This document shows positions 51,563 through 59,932 of a DNA stretch of 64,000 bases, one piece after another. The translations under genes were made by a program, and so were the position numbers. This stretch comes from Planctomycetia bacterium (GTDB lineage: Bacteria > Planctomycetota > Phycisphaerae > UBA1845 > UTPLA1). Location: the NCBI GenBank assembly GCA_015200345.1, contig CP054187.1, positions 1,472,470 to 1,536,469 on the forward strand, written 5' to 3'. Below the pieces are notes generated by a model, which saw nothing but the letters and a program-made list of their open reading frames with translations, had not been told where the DNA came from and ran no database searches. Within the stretch, counting starts at the first letter, position 1; the number at the start of each line of letters is the position of its first letter.

Positions 51563-52021
51563 ATGGGCAATCTCCCGCAGCAGTCCACTCGTGCGAATTC
51601 CGTTCCGGCCCCCGTCGCGGCCCTCATGGCCTGGCTGGTGCCGGGTCTGGGTCACTGGCTGCTGGGTGAGCGGGCGCGCGGCGCGGTTTTCTTCGTGGTG
51701 ATTTGTGTCACGTTCTGGGCCGGCGTCGCAGTCGGCGGCGTGCGCAGCACGGTGACGCCGAAAGAGAACGGCGCCTGGATCGCCGCCCAGTTGTGCGCCG
51801 GGCCGCAGGCGGTGGCAGCGATGTACCTCGGCAAGCGCGATCAAACGCTGAACGGCAATCGGCACAAGGCACCTTGGCCGGCGTCAAACATCTCGGTCGT
51901 CTACGCGGGAATCGCGGGATTGTTGAACCTGCTGGTCATCATTGACACGTTGTCGCGCTGCGAAGCAGCACCGGTACCGGCCGTGTCGCGCGGTCCGCCC
52001 GGAAAGGGAGCCGTACGATGA
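51563..52021 (+). CDS. Small membrane protein, DUF6677-like
   Basis: This 152-residue protein has PVAALMAWLVPGLGHWLLGERARGAVFFVVICVTFWAGVAVGG (two membrane segments with a P-G-x-G-H-x-x-x-G loop) and a third hydrophobic segment (VYAGIAGLLNLLVIIDTL). From memory this resembles the DUF6677 proteins of planctomycetes, function unknown. The ATG at 51563 has AAGGAAACAAGGG upstream; an in-frame start at 51518 would overlap the FmdB-like gene. The next gene overlaps its stop by 4 nt. Confidence 0.75.
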   Translation: MGNLPQQSTRANSVPAPVAALMAWLVPGLGHWLLGERARGAVFFVVICVTFWAGVAVGGVRSTVTPKENGAWIAAQLCAGPQAVAAMYLGKRDQTLNGNRHKAPWPASNISVVYAGIAGLLNLLVIIDTLSRCEAAPVPAVSRGPPGKGAVR

Positions 52022-52248
52022 ACGCCCTGCTGGCGACCTTGTTTGTTCATCCGCTGTCGATCACGGGAATCGGCCGGATCGCCATGCTGGCGCCGCTGTG
52101 TTTGTCCGTCGCGCTGGTTTACAAGACGATCCGCTGCGAGCGGCTGTCGGAGATTCCGAAGGCGAGCGTGGTGCTTTGGGTGACGATTCTTGCCTGCATG
52201 ATGCTGATCGGGGCGGGGCTGCTTGTTGTGTCGAACGTGCTGGCGTGA
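52018..52248 (+). CDS. Small two-segment membrane protein
   Basis: This 76-residue protein has a hydrophobic segment (RIAMLAPLCLSVALVYKTI) and a second (VVLWVTILACMMLIGAGLLVV), separated by a charged loop (RCERLSEIPKA). Its ATG overlaps the stop of the DUF6677-like gene, so translation is coupled and the two may form a complex. The family is not recognised. Confidence 0.75.
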   Translation: MNALLATLFVHPLSITGIGRIAMLAPLCLSVALVYKTIRCERLSEIPKASVVLWVTILACMMLIGAGLLVVSNVLA

Positions 52249-52322
52249 CGGTGCGGCGAAGGGATCGACCGCCTCGCGGCGGGCGAATCGGCCTCATCTT
52301 CAAGAACCATACGGATAATGCC

Positions 52323-52862
52323 ATGAATGTAACAGTGAAACGGGCGACGCTCTGGACCACGGAAAAGCCGAACACGCCGGGGACGCTGGCGACGGCGCTG
52401 GGGCCGCTGGCGGATCACGGGGTGGACCTGGGCCTGGTCATGGGTTACAGCACGCAGGACAAGTCGCGTGCGTCGGTGGAAGTCTCGCCGGTGGACGGTG
52501 CGGCGGCCAAACGCGCGGCGCGGCAGGCCGGTTTCACAAGATCGGGGTACCCGTGCGTGAGCGTCATAGGCGTGAACAAGCCGGGGCTGGGCCGCCACAT
52601 CGCTGCAAGCCTCGCCGACGCGGGGATCAACATCAACTTCTTCGTGGCGCAGGTCGTCGACAAGCACTACGCCGGAATGTTCAGCTTCGAGGCGGAATCG
52701 GAAGCCGACCTGGCCGTGAAGATCATTCGTCAAGCCGTCGCACATTACACCGGCCGTGGTGCCGCGGCGAAGCAATCAGCGGGTTCGCGCCGAAAGACTG
52801 CGACCCGCAGCCTGTCGCGTAGCCGTTCCGCCGATCGCCGTCCGTCCAGAAAGGTTCGCTGA
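52323..52862 (+). CDS. ACT-domain protein
   Basis: This 179-residue protein has two ACT-like domains: TPGTLATALGPLADHGVDLGLVMGYS and VIGVNKPGLGRHIAASLADAGININFFVAQVVDKHYAGMFSFE. The last 40 residues are a basic Ser/Arg-rich tail (RRKTATRSLSRSRSADRRPSRK). ACT domains bind amino acids and regulate enzymes; no enzyme domain is fused. The basic tail may bind nucleic acid. The DUF1573 lipoprotein gene begins 2 bp after its stop. Confidence 0.8.
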   Translation: MNVTVKRATLWTTEKPNTPGTLATALGPLADHGVDLGLVMGYSTQDKSRASVEVSPVDGAAAKRAARQAGFTRSGYPCVSVIGVNKPGLGRHIAASLADAGININFFVAQVVDKHYAGMFSFEAESEADLAVKIIRQAVAHYTGRGAAAKQSAGSRRKTATRSLSRSRSADRRPSRKVR

Positions 52863-52864
52863 CG

Positions 52865-54160
52865 ATGCGCGCTGCAATCAGCTGCTTGGTCGTCTTGGGG
52901 ATGAGTTTTCTTGGCGCGTGCGACAAGCCGGCTGACTCCACGTCCGGCGCGGGAAGCGCCACGCCGGCGGTCACCGGAATCAAAGCGCCCGCGACGCAGT
53001 CCTCTGTGCCGTTGAACGGCGCGCCGGCCGGATCGCCCTCGGCGGATAACGCGATGAGGTCATCCACGACGCAGCCGAACCTGCGCCGCGCCGAGACGCT
53101 CAAAGGCGCCTGGTGGGAGCTGGATGAGAATTCGTACGATTTCGGCACGGCCTGGTCGGGCCAGCTTCAATCGCACACCTTTCTGCTCAAGAACAACGGT
53201 CCGGAGCCGCTGGAAATTTATGAGATGAAACCGTCGTGTTTCTGCGTGACGACGGAGCGGCTCGCCGCGCGCGTGCTGCCCAATCGGGGCACATCGGTTC
53301 GGTTCCACGTCAACCTCGCCAATCGCGTCGGTCCGTTCCTGGAGAGCATGACGCTGGTCACGAACGACCCCCAGCAGCCCTACATCGTGATGGAGATGCG
53401 CGGTGACGTGCGGATGCCGGCGGTGCAGGAAGTGATTTACGATTCCTCGCTTCCGGGCGGAGGCGACGCGACCACGCTGGGTCCGGTGCGAGGCATGCTG
53501 GGCACGTTCGGGAAGCTCAAGCGCGGCGACGTGCCGCTGAAGCGCATCCTGCGGATTCGCAATACGTCGGGTCAGCCGTTGCACCTGTCGTTGCTGCCGA
53601 TGTTCCCGGAGAAGTCGCGGTTCAGCGCCGCGTTGAAGGCGACGATCGAGGGCGAAGAATACGAACTCACCATTGACGGTCATCCGCCCTTTGACGAAGG
53701 GCGAACCGAGGCGATGATTTCGCTCCAGACGAACCTGCGCGATCTCGAACGGTTTTCAATACCCGTGTCGGTCGAAGTCGTGGGCCGCATCGAGGTGCGT
53801 CCCAATCTGATTGTCGTCAATCCCAACCGGGCGGCGGTCCTGGAGCGACGGATCACCATCCGCCATGACGGAAGTCAGCCGTTTGTCATTACAGGGCTGT
53901 TCGCGAGCGACGCAAGCTTTGATCTGCGGCTGCTTCCACAGGACCCGGCCAAGCCGAACGAATGGCGGGCCTTGCTGAAGCTGCCCGGACCGCAATGGGT
54001 CCCGCCGCCCTGGGGCGAGATCATCCGTTTTGAAACGACGGACGCCCAGCGACACACGATCGACATTCCCGTCGTTGTGGATCGGGACATTCCCCTGTCG
54101 CCACGGCCGGATTCCGTTCCGCTGGCCTGGCAGCCGGGGATGATGCCGCCGGCGCCGTAG
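52865..54160 (+). CDS. DUF1573-domain lipoprotein
   Basis: This 431-residue protein has a lipoprotein signal (VVLGMSFLGACDKP, Cys19), a low-complexity Thr/Ala/Gly-rich linker, then a DUF1573/immunoglobulin-like domain (SYDFGTAWSGQLQSHTFLLKNNGPEPLEIYEMKPSCFCVT, with the family's C-x-C). At least two further beta-sandwich domains follow, to residue 431 (RMRNTSGQPLHL-like, RIEVRPNLIVVNPNRAAVLERRITIRHDGSQPFVI). It is probably exposed in the periplasm; the function is unknown. It is at the end of a compact plus-strand gene run from 51297. Confidence 0.82.
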   Translation: MRAAISCLVVLGMSFLGACDKPADSTSGAGSATPAVTGIKAPATQSSVPLNGAPAGSPSADNAMRSSTTQPNLRRAETLKGAWWELDENSYDFGTAWSGQLQSHTFLLKNNGPEPLEIYEMKPSCFCVTTERLAARVLPNRGTSVRFHVNLANRVGPFLESMTLVTNDPQQPYIVMEMRGDVRMPAVQEVIYDSSLPGGGDATTLGPVRGMLGTFGKLKRGDVPLKRILRIRNTSGQPLHLSLLPMFPEKSRFSAALKATIEGEEYELTIDGHPPFDEGRTEAMISLQTNLRDLERFSIPVSVEVVGRIEVRPNLIVVNPNRAAVLERRITIRHDGSQPFVITGLFASDASFDLRLLPQDPAKPNEWRALLKLPGPQWVPPPWGEIIRFETTDAQRHTIDIPVVVDRDIPLSPRPDSVPLAWQPGMMPPAP

Positions 54161-54187
54161 ATTCGATCGCGCGGTTCGCCCGGCCGG

Positions 54188-55858
54188 CTATTCGCGTCGT
54201 GCAAACGTCACAATCACGTCGGTGATCGGCTGTTCCCCGTTGAGGGGCACCGCGGCGATGGCATCAACGACGTCCATTCCCTCAACGACCCGCGCGAACA
54301 CCGTAAAGCCGCCGTTCTGGTTGTCGAGGTTCGCGGAATTGTCGGCAAGGTTGACAAAGAACTGGCTCGTGGCAGAGTTGGGATCGCCGCCGAGCTTGGC
54401 CATGGCGACGGTGGCGCGCACGTTGCTGCGGCTGGGGCTGAACTCGTTCTGAATCGGCGGGCGCAGGCCGGCCGGCTGAACGTTGCCAGGCAGGAATCCG
54501 CCGCCCTGAACAACGAAGCCCGGCACGACGCGATGGAAGATCGTGCCATTGTAGAAGCCATCGGTGACGTATTGCAGGAAGTTCGCGGTCGTGATCGGGG
54601 CATCGTCCACGAGTTCAAACACCATATCGCCCAGCGTCGTGGAGAGGCGCACGCGATTGGCCGTGACGACCCGGAAGGCGTTGTCGAGCGTGTCGGACGA
54701 GGCGTCGGGGTTGATGACCCGAGCGCTGTAATCGCCGAGCGGCGCGCCGCGGAGGTCCACGTCAAACGTCAGCGTGGAAGAACCCTGAACGACGACGTTC
54801 GTGCCCTCGATGGTCGTGGCGTTACGCGTCAGCCGGACGATCGCGCCGTCGACGAAATTCTCGCCCGTGGCGATGATGCCGGTGACCGTCGTGCCCACCA
54901 CGCCGAAGTCGGGATTGAGCGATCTCACGAAAACGTCCGTGCCGACGACATCGACCAGCCGGGTGGTGGACGACGATGCACCGACCTCATCGGTCACCGT
55001 GAGTCGCACGTTGTAATCGTTCGGTTCGGCGTAGGTATGGCTGATCGTCGCGCCTTCGCCGGTCTGACCGTCGGCAAAATCCCAGGCGAACCGGACGATG
55101 TTGCCGTCGCTGTCCGTGCTGCCGGTCGCATCGAAGTTAAAGCGCAGGGCGTTGTTCGGGTCTTGTGTGAAGGTAAAGACCGCCGTCGGCAACGCATTGA
55201 TCAGCACGGTGCGCGTGACGTTCGACGCCGCGCCGCGATCATCGCGGACGGTGAGCCGCACGACGAATCGTCCGCTGCGTGGGAACTCATGCACGACGTT
55301 GCTGCCGACATCGGATGTGCCGTCGCCGAAATCCCACGCGAAGGATTCGATCACGCCGTCCGGGTCGCGGCTGGTGGACGCATTGAACCGGCGCGAAAGC
55401 GGCAGGAGATTGTCCTCGCTGTCACGCACGTCGGAAAAGACAAACGCCGCCGTCGGCGCGACGTTCGGCCCGCGGACTTCGACGGGAATCGAACCAGTCG
55501 CCAGGAACGCCGCAGGCGTCCCATTGATCGGATCGGCCGCGCTGAACAGATGCACGCGCACGTTGAAGACGCCGTTGCCGGTGTATTGGTGGCTCACGGT
55601 GCGACCCGTCGAGACGGTCATGTTGTTGAGCATGCCGCCGTCGCCGAAATCCCAGTTGATCCGATGGGTTTCGGGATAGGCGCGCAGATCGACCGTGAAG
55701 GTGCGCGTGAAGGTGTCGCCGTCGGGCACGTTCGGGATGATCGCCGGCGGGCCGCGGAAGTTCAGCAGGCTGCCGACCCCGCCGCAGCCGTCGGCCGTCA
55801 TGCCGAGTGACAGTGCCAGGCCGCCCAGAAGACAGAGTACCATCGCACGCTTGGACAT
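54188..55858 (-). CDS. PKD-TIG-cyclophilin fusion protein
   Basis: This 556-residue exported protein (start ATG 55858, GGGGAA upstream) has a signal peptide ending near ADGCGG. Three PKD domains follow (NWDFGDG, AWDFGDGTSD, AWDFADGQTGEG; about 50-305), then an IPT/TIG domain (LNPDFGVVGTTVTGIIATGENF; about 310-395). A complete cyclophilin-type peptidyl-prolyl isomerase closes it (about 400-556: GDMVFELVDDAPITTANFLQYV, FHRVVPGFVVQGGGF, NATSQFFVNL-like, FTVFARVVEGMDVV). The catalytic Arg in FHRV and the Gln in VQGG are present. It should fold proline-containing proteins at the cell surface. The fusion of a folding enzyme with adhesive domains is unusual. Confidence 0.9.
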   Translation of the reverse strand: MSKRAMVLCLLGGLALSLGMTADGCGGVGSLLNFRGPPAIIPNVPDGDTFTRTFTVDLRAYPETHRINWDFGDGGMLNNMTVSTGRTVSHQYTGNGVFNVRVHLFSAADPINGTPAAFLATGSIPVEVRGPNVAPTAAFVFSDVRDSEDNLLPLSRRFNASTSRDPDGVIESFAWDFGDGTSDVGSNVVHEFPRSGRFVVRLTVRDDRGAASNVTRTVLINALPTAVFTFTQDPNNALRFNFDATGSTDSDGNIVRFAWDFADGQTGEGATISHTYAEPNDYNVRLTVTDEVGASSSTTRLVDVVGTDVFVRSLNPDFGVVGTTVTGIIATGENFVDGAIVRLTRNATTIEGTNVVVQGSSTLTFDVDLRGAPLGDYSARVINPDASSDTLDNAFRVVTANRVRLSTTLGDMVFELVDDAPITTANFLQYVTDGFYNGTIFHRVVPGFVVQGGGFLPGNVQPAGLRPPIQNEFSPSRSNVRATVAMAKLGGDPNSATSQFFVNLADNSANLDNQNGGFTVFARVVEGMDVVDAIAAVPLNGEQPITDVIVTFARRE

Positions 55859-56375
55859 GATGTTCCCCATTCGACCGTTCGGTGGAACCGGTCGGCCTTC
55901 GTCAGCCCCTGTGCGAGAAAGGCGGTTGTTCATTGTATTCCGTCACCAGGGGTGCAGTCCGCTGCCGGGCGACGAAACGCAGCGGGACCTTCCGTCGAAG
56001 GAATTTCGGACGGTCCGGCAACGTGCTTGAGGTGCAAGTCCCCCAGGCACAGCCATTACGACATCGGCGGATGAGTTATCGGGCGAGGCGATACCCAGCC
56101 GTCGCGCAAGGCGTTCGTTTCGAGCCGGGCGAAGCCTGTCCGGTGCGGCGGGCCAACCGGGGGCGGGCCATTCGGGCAGGTAAGACAGATAACAACCAGA
56201 TCAAGCCTCGGGGAGCAGGTCACTGCTGGGCGAAGCGTTGCACCCGGCGGTGCAATACCGTTCAACGGCGTGCGCGGAATCGGGTAAATCGAGACAGTCG
56301 GCGAGATCAAGCCAAGGACGCCGCGAGCAAGGCATTACCGCGCAACGAAGTGAATGAAAACGACCAGAAGTGAAA
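55859..56375. ncRNA. Noncoding stretch, possible structured RNA
   Basis: About 515 bp lie between the PKD-cyclophilin gene and tRNA-Phe, with no credible ORF. GGTTGTTCATT (55924-55934) can pair with AATGAAAACGACC (56353-56365), joining the two ends into an enclosed unit of about 440 nt. Internal hairpins are visible: GGACC..GGTCC with TTCC/GGAA inside (around 55993-56024), AGCAG/CTGCT, and TTGCACC-CGGC-GGTGCAA. Hairpin CCGTT/AACGG follows. Whether it is transcribed, and from which strand, is unknown. Confidence 0.35.
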
Positions 56376-56448
<73 letters not shown>

Positions 56449-56498
56449 GCCTGCCGGGCAATCAGGCCAACGGCGATTACCCGCATGGCAGACTGGCG

Positions 56499-56527
56499 AT
56501 TATGAATCGGGATTGAACGGGTTGCAA
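56499..56527 (-). promoter_or_regulatory. Promoter of tRNA-Phe
   Basis: On the minus strand, TTGCAA and CATAAT are separated by 17 nt, about 45 nt before the mature tRNA. Confidence 0.6.
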
Positions 56528-56617
56528 GAGAAGCCGCAACCGTGCCGCCTCGACACGCACCCGCTGGCTCGATTGCAGGCGATTTGGACGCTCCTCATCA
56601 TACAGCAGATCGACCGA

Positions 56618-58303
56618 TTACGACCGCGCGAACTTGGACGGATCGAGCGATCCCAACCCCTGGTCCCACGAAATCGTAAGACCACCCCGGCGGCCGGCCG
56701 ATTTCTCGCGGCGCTTGGCCGCTTCCTTCTCTGCGGCGGCCTTGGCGGCGGCGCGCTCGGCAAGTTCCTCGGGGGTCGGCTCACGCGGCGGCGTCTTCAT
56801 GGAAAGCGAGATCTTGTGGTTCGCCGGATCGACGCCGAGCACGCGGACCTCGACCTCCTGCCCCGGCTTGACCTTGTCGGTCACGGCCTTGACGCGCGTG
56901 TCCGACAGTTCCGAAATGTGAATCAGGCCGTCGATGCCGTCCTCCAGCGCGACAAACGCGCCGAACTCGGTGGTGCGGACAACTTTGCCGGTGACCTTCG
57001 AACCGGCCACGTATTTCTCGGCGGCCTTGGACCACGGATCATCGGTCACCGCCTTGAGGCTCAATCCGATCCGCTTCTTCTCGGCATCGACCGAGAGCAC
57101 GCCCACTTCGACGATATCGCCCTCTTTCACGACTTCCTTCGGGTGGTGCACGCGGCGCGTCCAACTCAACTCGGCCAGCGGCAAGAGGCCGTCCACACCC
57201 GGCTCCAACTCAACAAACGCGCCGAAGTTCTGCAGCCGCACGACCCGGCCGGAAACCTTCGCGCCGACGGGGTATTTCTCCGTCACGCGCGTCCAGGGAT
57301 CAGGCTGCGCCTGTTTGAGACTAAGCGAAACGCGATTCTTCTCCTTGTTCAGCTTGATGATCTTGACTTCAATCTCGTCGCCGACCTTTAGGACGTCTTC
57401 GGGCTTGTTGACGCGGCCCCAACTCATGTCGGTCACATGCAACAGGCCGTCGACCCCGCCGAGATCGACAAACGCGCCATACTCGGCGATGCCCTTCACC
57501 TTGCCGCGGCGAATCTGGCCGACCTCCAGCTCGCCCAGTGCCTTCTCGCGTAATTGCGCCTGCTCTTTCATGAGCCACTTGCGCCGGGAGAGAATGATAT
57601 TCTCCTCACCGGGATCGTGCTTCGTCACCTCGGCCGAAACGGTCTTGCCGATCAACTCCGAGATGTCCTTCAGGAAGTGCACGTCGACCTGGCTCGCGGG
57701 GATGAACCCGCGCAGGCCTTCGATGTTGACCTCCAGACCGCCCTTGTTCATGCCGGTCACGACGCCGGTGACCACCGCGCCGGGCTTCATTTCGCGCAGA
57801 ATCGCCGCCTGACGTGCCTTGCGCCGCGAGACGTTCAGCAAACCTGTGCGATCATCATTGCCAAGGACCGCGACCTCGATCGAATCGCCGACGGCGAAAT
57901 TTTCATCCTTGCCAAACTCCGATTTGGGCATCGTGCCCAGGCTCTTGCCGCCGAAATCGATCAGCACGTCCTCCGACCCGATGTTGGCGATGCGACCTGA
58001 CACGATCGTGTCGGTCGTCGGCTCACCCACGGCCAGTTGGTTGTTCACGTCGGCCGTGCGATCGGATTCCGTCAGCCCGGCCATGGCCTCTTCAAGGGCC
58101 GCATTGACCGACGGGTCATCGACGCCTGCGAGAGAGGCCACCAGTTCCGCTCCGGACAACTTCTGTCGAGGCGCCCCTCCCCCGCCGGAGGGTCGAACCG
58201 GCGCGGCGGCAGCGTCGGGCGCCGGCGGATTCGCCGGCGCGGCGGATGGTGAATTAGACGAGTGTGAATCGGCGGGTTGAGAAATGGGATCGGTCGAGTC
58301 CAT
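56618..58303 (-). CDS. rpsA: 30S ribosomal protein S1-like (five S1 domains)
   Basis: This protein of about 561 residues (start 58303) has an Ala/Pro-rich, disordered N-terminal ~90 residues and five S1 domains. They begin at DTIVSGRIANIGSEDVLIDFGG, GAVVTGVVTGMNKGGLEVNI, GQIRRGKVKGIAEYGAFVDLGGVDGLLHVTDMSW, GAKVSGRVVRLQNFGAFVEL and GSKVTGKVVRTTEFGAFVAL. The tail is basic and Lys-rich (KAAAEKEAAKRREKSAGRRGG). S1 binds mRNA on the 30S subunit. E. coli S1 has six domains, so this is a five-domain variant. The ATG at 58303 is chosen because the frame upstream (to 58363) lacks homology. It may alternatively be a general S1 RNA-binding protein. Confidence 0.85.
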   Translation of the reverse strand: MDSTDPISQPADSHSSNSPSAAPANPPAPDAAAAPVRPSGGGGAPRQKLSGAELVASLAGVDDPSVNAALEEAMAGLTESDRTADVNNQLAVGEPTTDTIVSGRIANIGSEDVLIDFGGKSLGTMPKSEFGKDENFAVGDSIEVAVLGNDDRTGLLNVSRRKARQAAILREMKPGAVVTGVVTGMNKGGLEVNIEGLRGFIPASQVDVHFLKDISELIGKTVSAEVTKHDPGEENIILSRRKWLMKEQAQLREKALGELEVGQIRRGKVKGIAEYGAFVDLGGVDGLLHVTDMSWGRVNKPEDVLKVGDEIEVKIIKLNKEKNRVSLSLKQAQPDPWTRVTEKYPVGAKVSGRVVRLQNFGAFVELEPGVDGLLPLAELSWTRRVHHPKEVVKEGDIVEVGVLSVDAEKKRIGLSLKAVTDDPWSKAAEKYVAGSKVTGKVVRTTEFGAFVALEDGIDGLIHISELSDTRVKAVTDKVKPGQEVEVRVLGVDPANHKISLSMKTPPREPTPEELAERAAAKAAAEKEAAKRREKSAGRRGGLTISWDQGLGSLDPSKFARS

Positions 58304-59070
58304 GATCGGTTCAATCCACGCGCGGTCGACGGGCGGCCGCGCGAACGTTCGGCTGGGTAACAAGCAGTCACGCAGAGGCGATCATCGATCGAACCGCGCT
58401 CCCAGCCGTACGGAGCGCGTGGCGATTCGACGAACGTTCGTCGCAGCAATTCCATTTGCGTGCGGGACGAGACAGCAAGAAAACGGCGGGAATCTCCCTC
58501 CTGCCGATCAGACCATACGATACCGGAAGACGATGGCCAAGTCGACACCGCCGCCGGGTCGTCCACGTCCTTCATCGGTCAGAGAATGCCGTGTCGAGAA
58601 CCCGATCCCGAAGCGCGTTTTTCGCCCCGCCGGTGGTTTCTTTTAACAAATCGGATTCCTTTCGGACTATCGCCGCAAGTGAGAAAAGGTCTGACCAATC
58701 GAAGCCGGCGCAGTCGCAGCAGCGCGATGTTGACGGGCGATGCTGCGACGAACGCAACAAGCCGTGAGAACAGGAAATGGACCGTTGTAGCAACAACGAA
58801 AGCACTCAAGGGATGGCTCGGCAGCCGATGTCCGCGCGCGGCGCAGACGGCGAGCGCGGTCGGTAAACGATACGGCTGGACGGTATCGGTGCGAGGCTTC
58901 TGAAAAATGATAGGCCGCACGATGGCGCGTTGTCATCGGCTTTATCGGCACCATGCGAAAAAAATGCGCGTGCGGGAATCAATGGACGAGATTCCGGCGC
59001 ATTCGGCCGAAGTTAAGAGATATAATGGAGTGACTCCCGAGACGAAATCCCTAAGCTGGGGGAGACTGCC
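58304..59070. other. Long gene-free region
   Basis: About 765 bp between divergent S1 and UVR-motif genes. I see no protein with recognisable homology and no tRNA or rRNA. A TATAAT box lies at 59021-59026 on the plus strand, about 45 nt before the UVR gene, without a clear -35. The stretch 58600-58700 is AT-rich (GGTTTCTTTTAACAAATCGG). It may hold the S1 promoter and leader. Confidence 0.4.
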
Positions 59071-59865
59071 ATGGCCTCTCACGATCTGCGACGTATCCTG
59101 GCCGGTTGGGATTACGAGCCCAATCAAATCACGGTGCGAAAGATCACCGGTGATGACGGCACGATCAAGATCCAGATGCGCCTGGACCTGGGCCTGCTCC
59201 AGATGGAGGTGCAGGGTCGGCCCGACGGGCTTCGTCCCCACGGATTCGAGTCCCTGCTGGACTATCACGAGAACCGCATCAACGAGCACATGAACAAGAA
59301 CGGCACCGATCTGGGGCTGGAGCTGACGCCCGAGGAGTGCCAGGCGCTGCGTGAGGAATCCGTCCAGTACTACCATCGGTACCTCGCCGAGTTCGTCCTG
59401 GAGGATTTCGCCGGAGTGCAGCGCGACACAAGTCGCAATCTGCGCGTGCTCGATCTGTGCGCCAACTACGCCCGCGAAGAGAGCGATCGCGAAGTGCTTG
59501 AGCAGTATCGCCCCTACCTGATCATGATGAACACCCGCGCCGAGGTCCACCTCGCCCTGCGAAAAGGCTCCTTCAAGACGGCCTTGGCGCGCGTGAACGC
59601 GGGCTTGACCGCCATCAAGGATGTGATGACCGAGTCGGGCCAGGACGAGCGATGGGAAGACGCGACTGAAGTGTCAATTCTCATGGCGCTTCGCAGCGAA
59701 ATCGCCGCGCGCCTGCCGGCCGACCCGATGCAGAAGCTCGAAGAAGAACTGCAACGCGCCGTGGATGAAGAGCGCTATGAAGACGCCATCGTGCTTCGCC
59801 AACGCATGCAAGCCATGCGCGAACAACAGTCCGGCGCCCCGGTCCGCCGGCGTCCCAAGAAGTAG
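59071..59865 (+). CDS. UvrB/UvrC-motif protein
   Basis: This 264-residue protein ends with a UVR motif (about 222-256: MQKLEEELQRAVDEERYEDAIVLRQRMQAMR), which in UvrB and UvrC mediates dimer contact. The preceding 220 residues (DLRRILAGWDYEPNQITVRKI ... LDLGLLQMEVQGRPDGLRPHGFESLLDYHENRI ... VLDLCANYAREESDRE) show a long helical pattern and are not a known nuclease. Similar proteins are widespread in planctomycetes. The ATG is preceded by a GGGGGAG ribosome-binding site. The function is unknown; a role in DNA repair should not be assumed from the motif alone. Confidence 0.85.
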   Translation: MASHDLRRILAGWDYEPNQITVRKITGDDGTIKIQMRLDLGLLQMEVQGRPDGLRPHGFESLLDYHENRINEHMNKNGTDLGLELTPEECQALREESVQYYHRYLAEFVLEDFAGVQRDTSRNLRVLDLCANYAREESDREVLEQYRPYLIMMNTRAEVHLALRKGSFKTALARVNAGLTAIKDVMTESGQDERWEDATEVSILMALRSEIAARLPADPMQKLEEELQRAVDEERYEDAIVLRQRMQAMREQQSGAPVRRRPKK

Positions 59866-59932
59866 CCAATCCCAATGGATTCGGCTCGCGGAATCACCCG
59901 TCGCGGCGCGCGCCAACGCAACCTCGCCCCAC

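Noticed and set aside
55924-56365. RNase P RNA
   Set aside because: Several short words resemble conserved regions in order, but the nearly invariant GAGGAAAGTCC block is GAGGTGCAAGTCC, and the 3' block would run into tRNA-Phe on the other strand. Not supported.
56500-56560. A third tRNA near 56510 (GGGATTGAACGGG)
   Set aside because: It resembles a T-loop but no acceptor, D or anticodon arms fit around it; it is the -35 region of tRNA-Phe.
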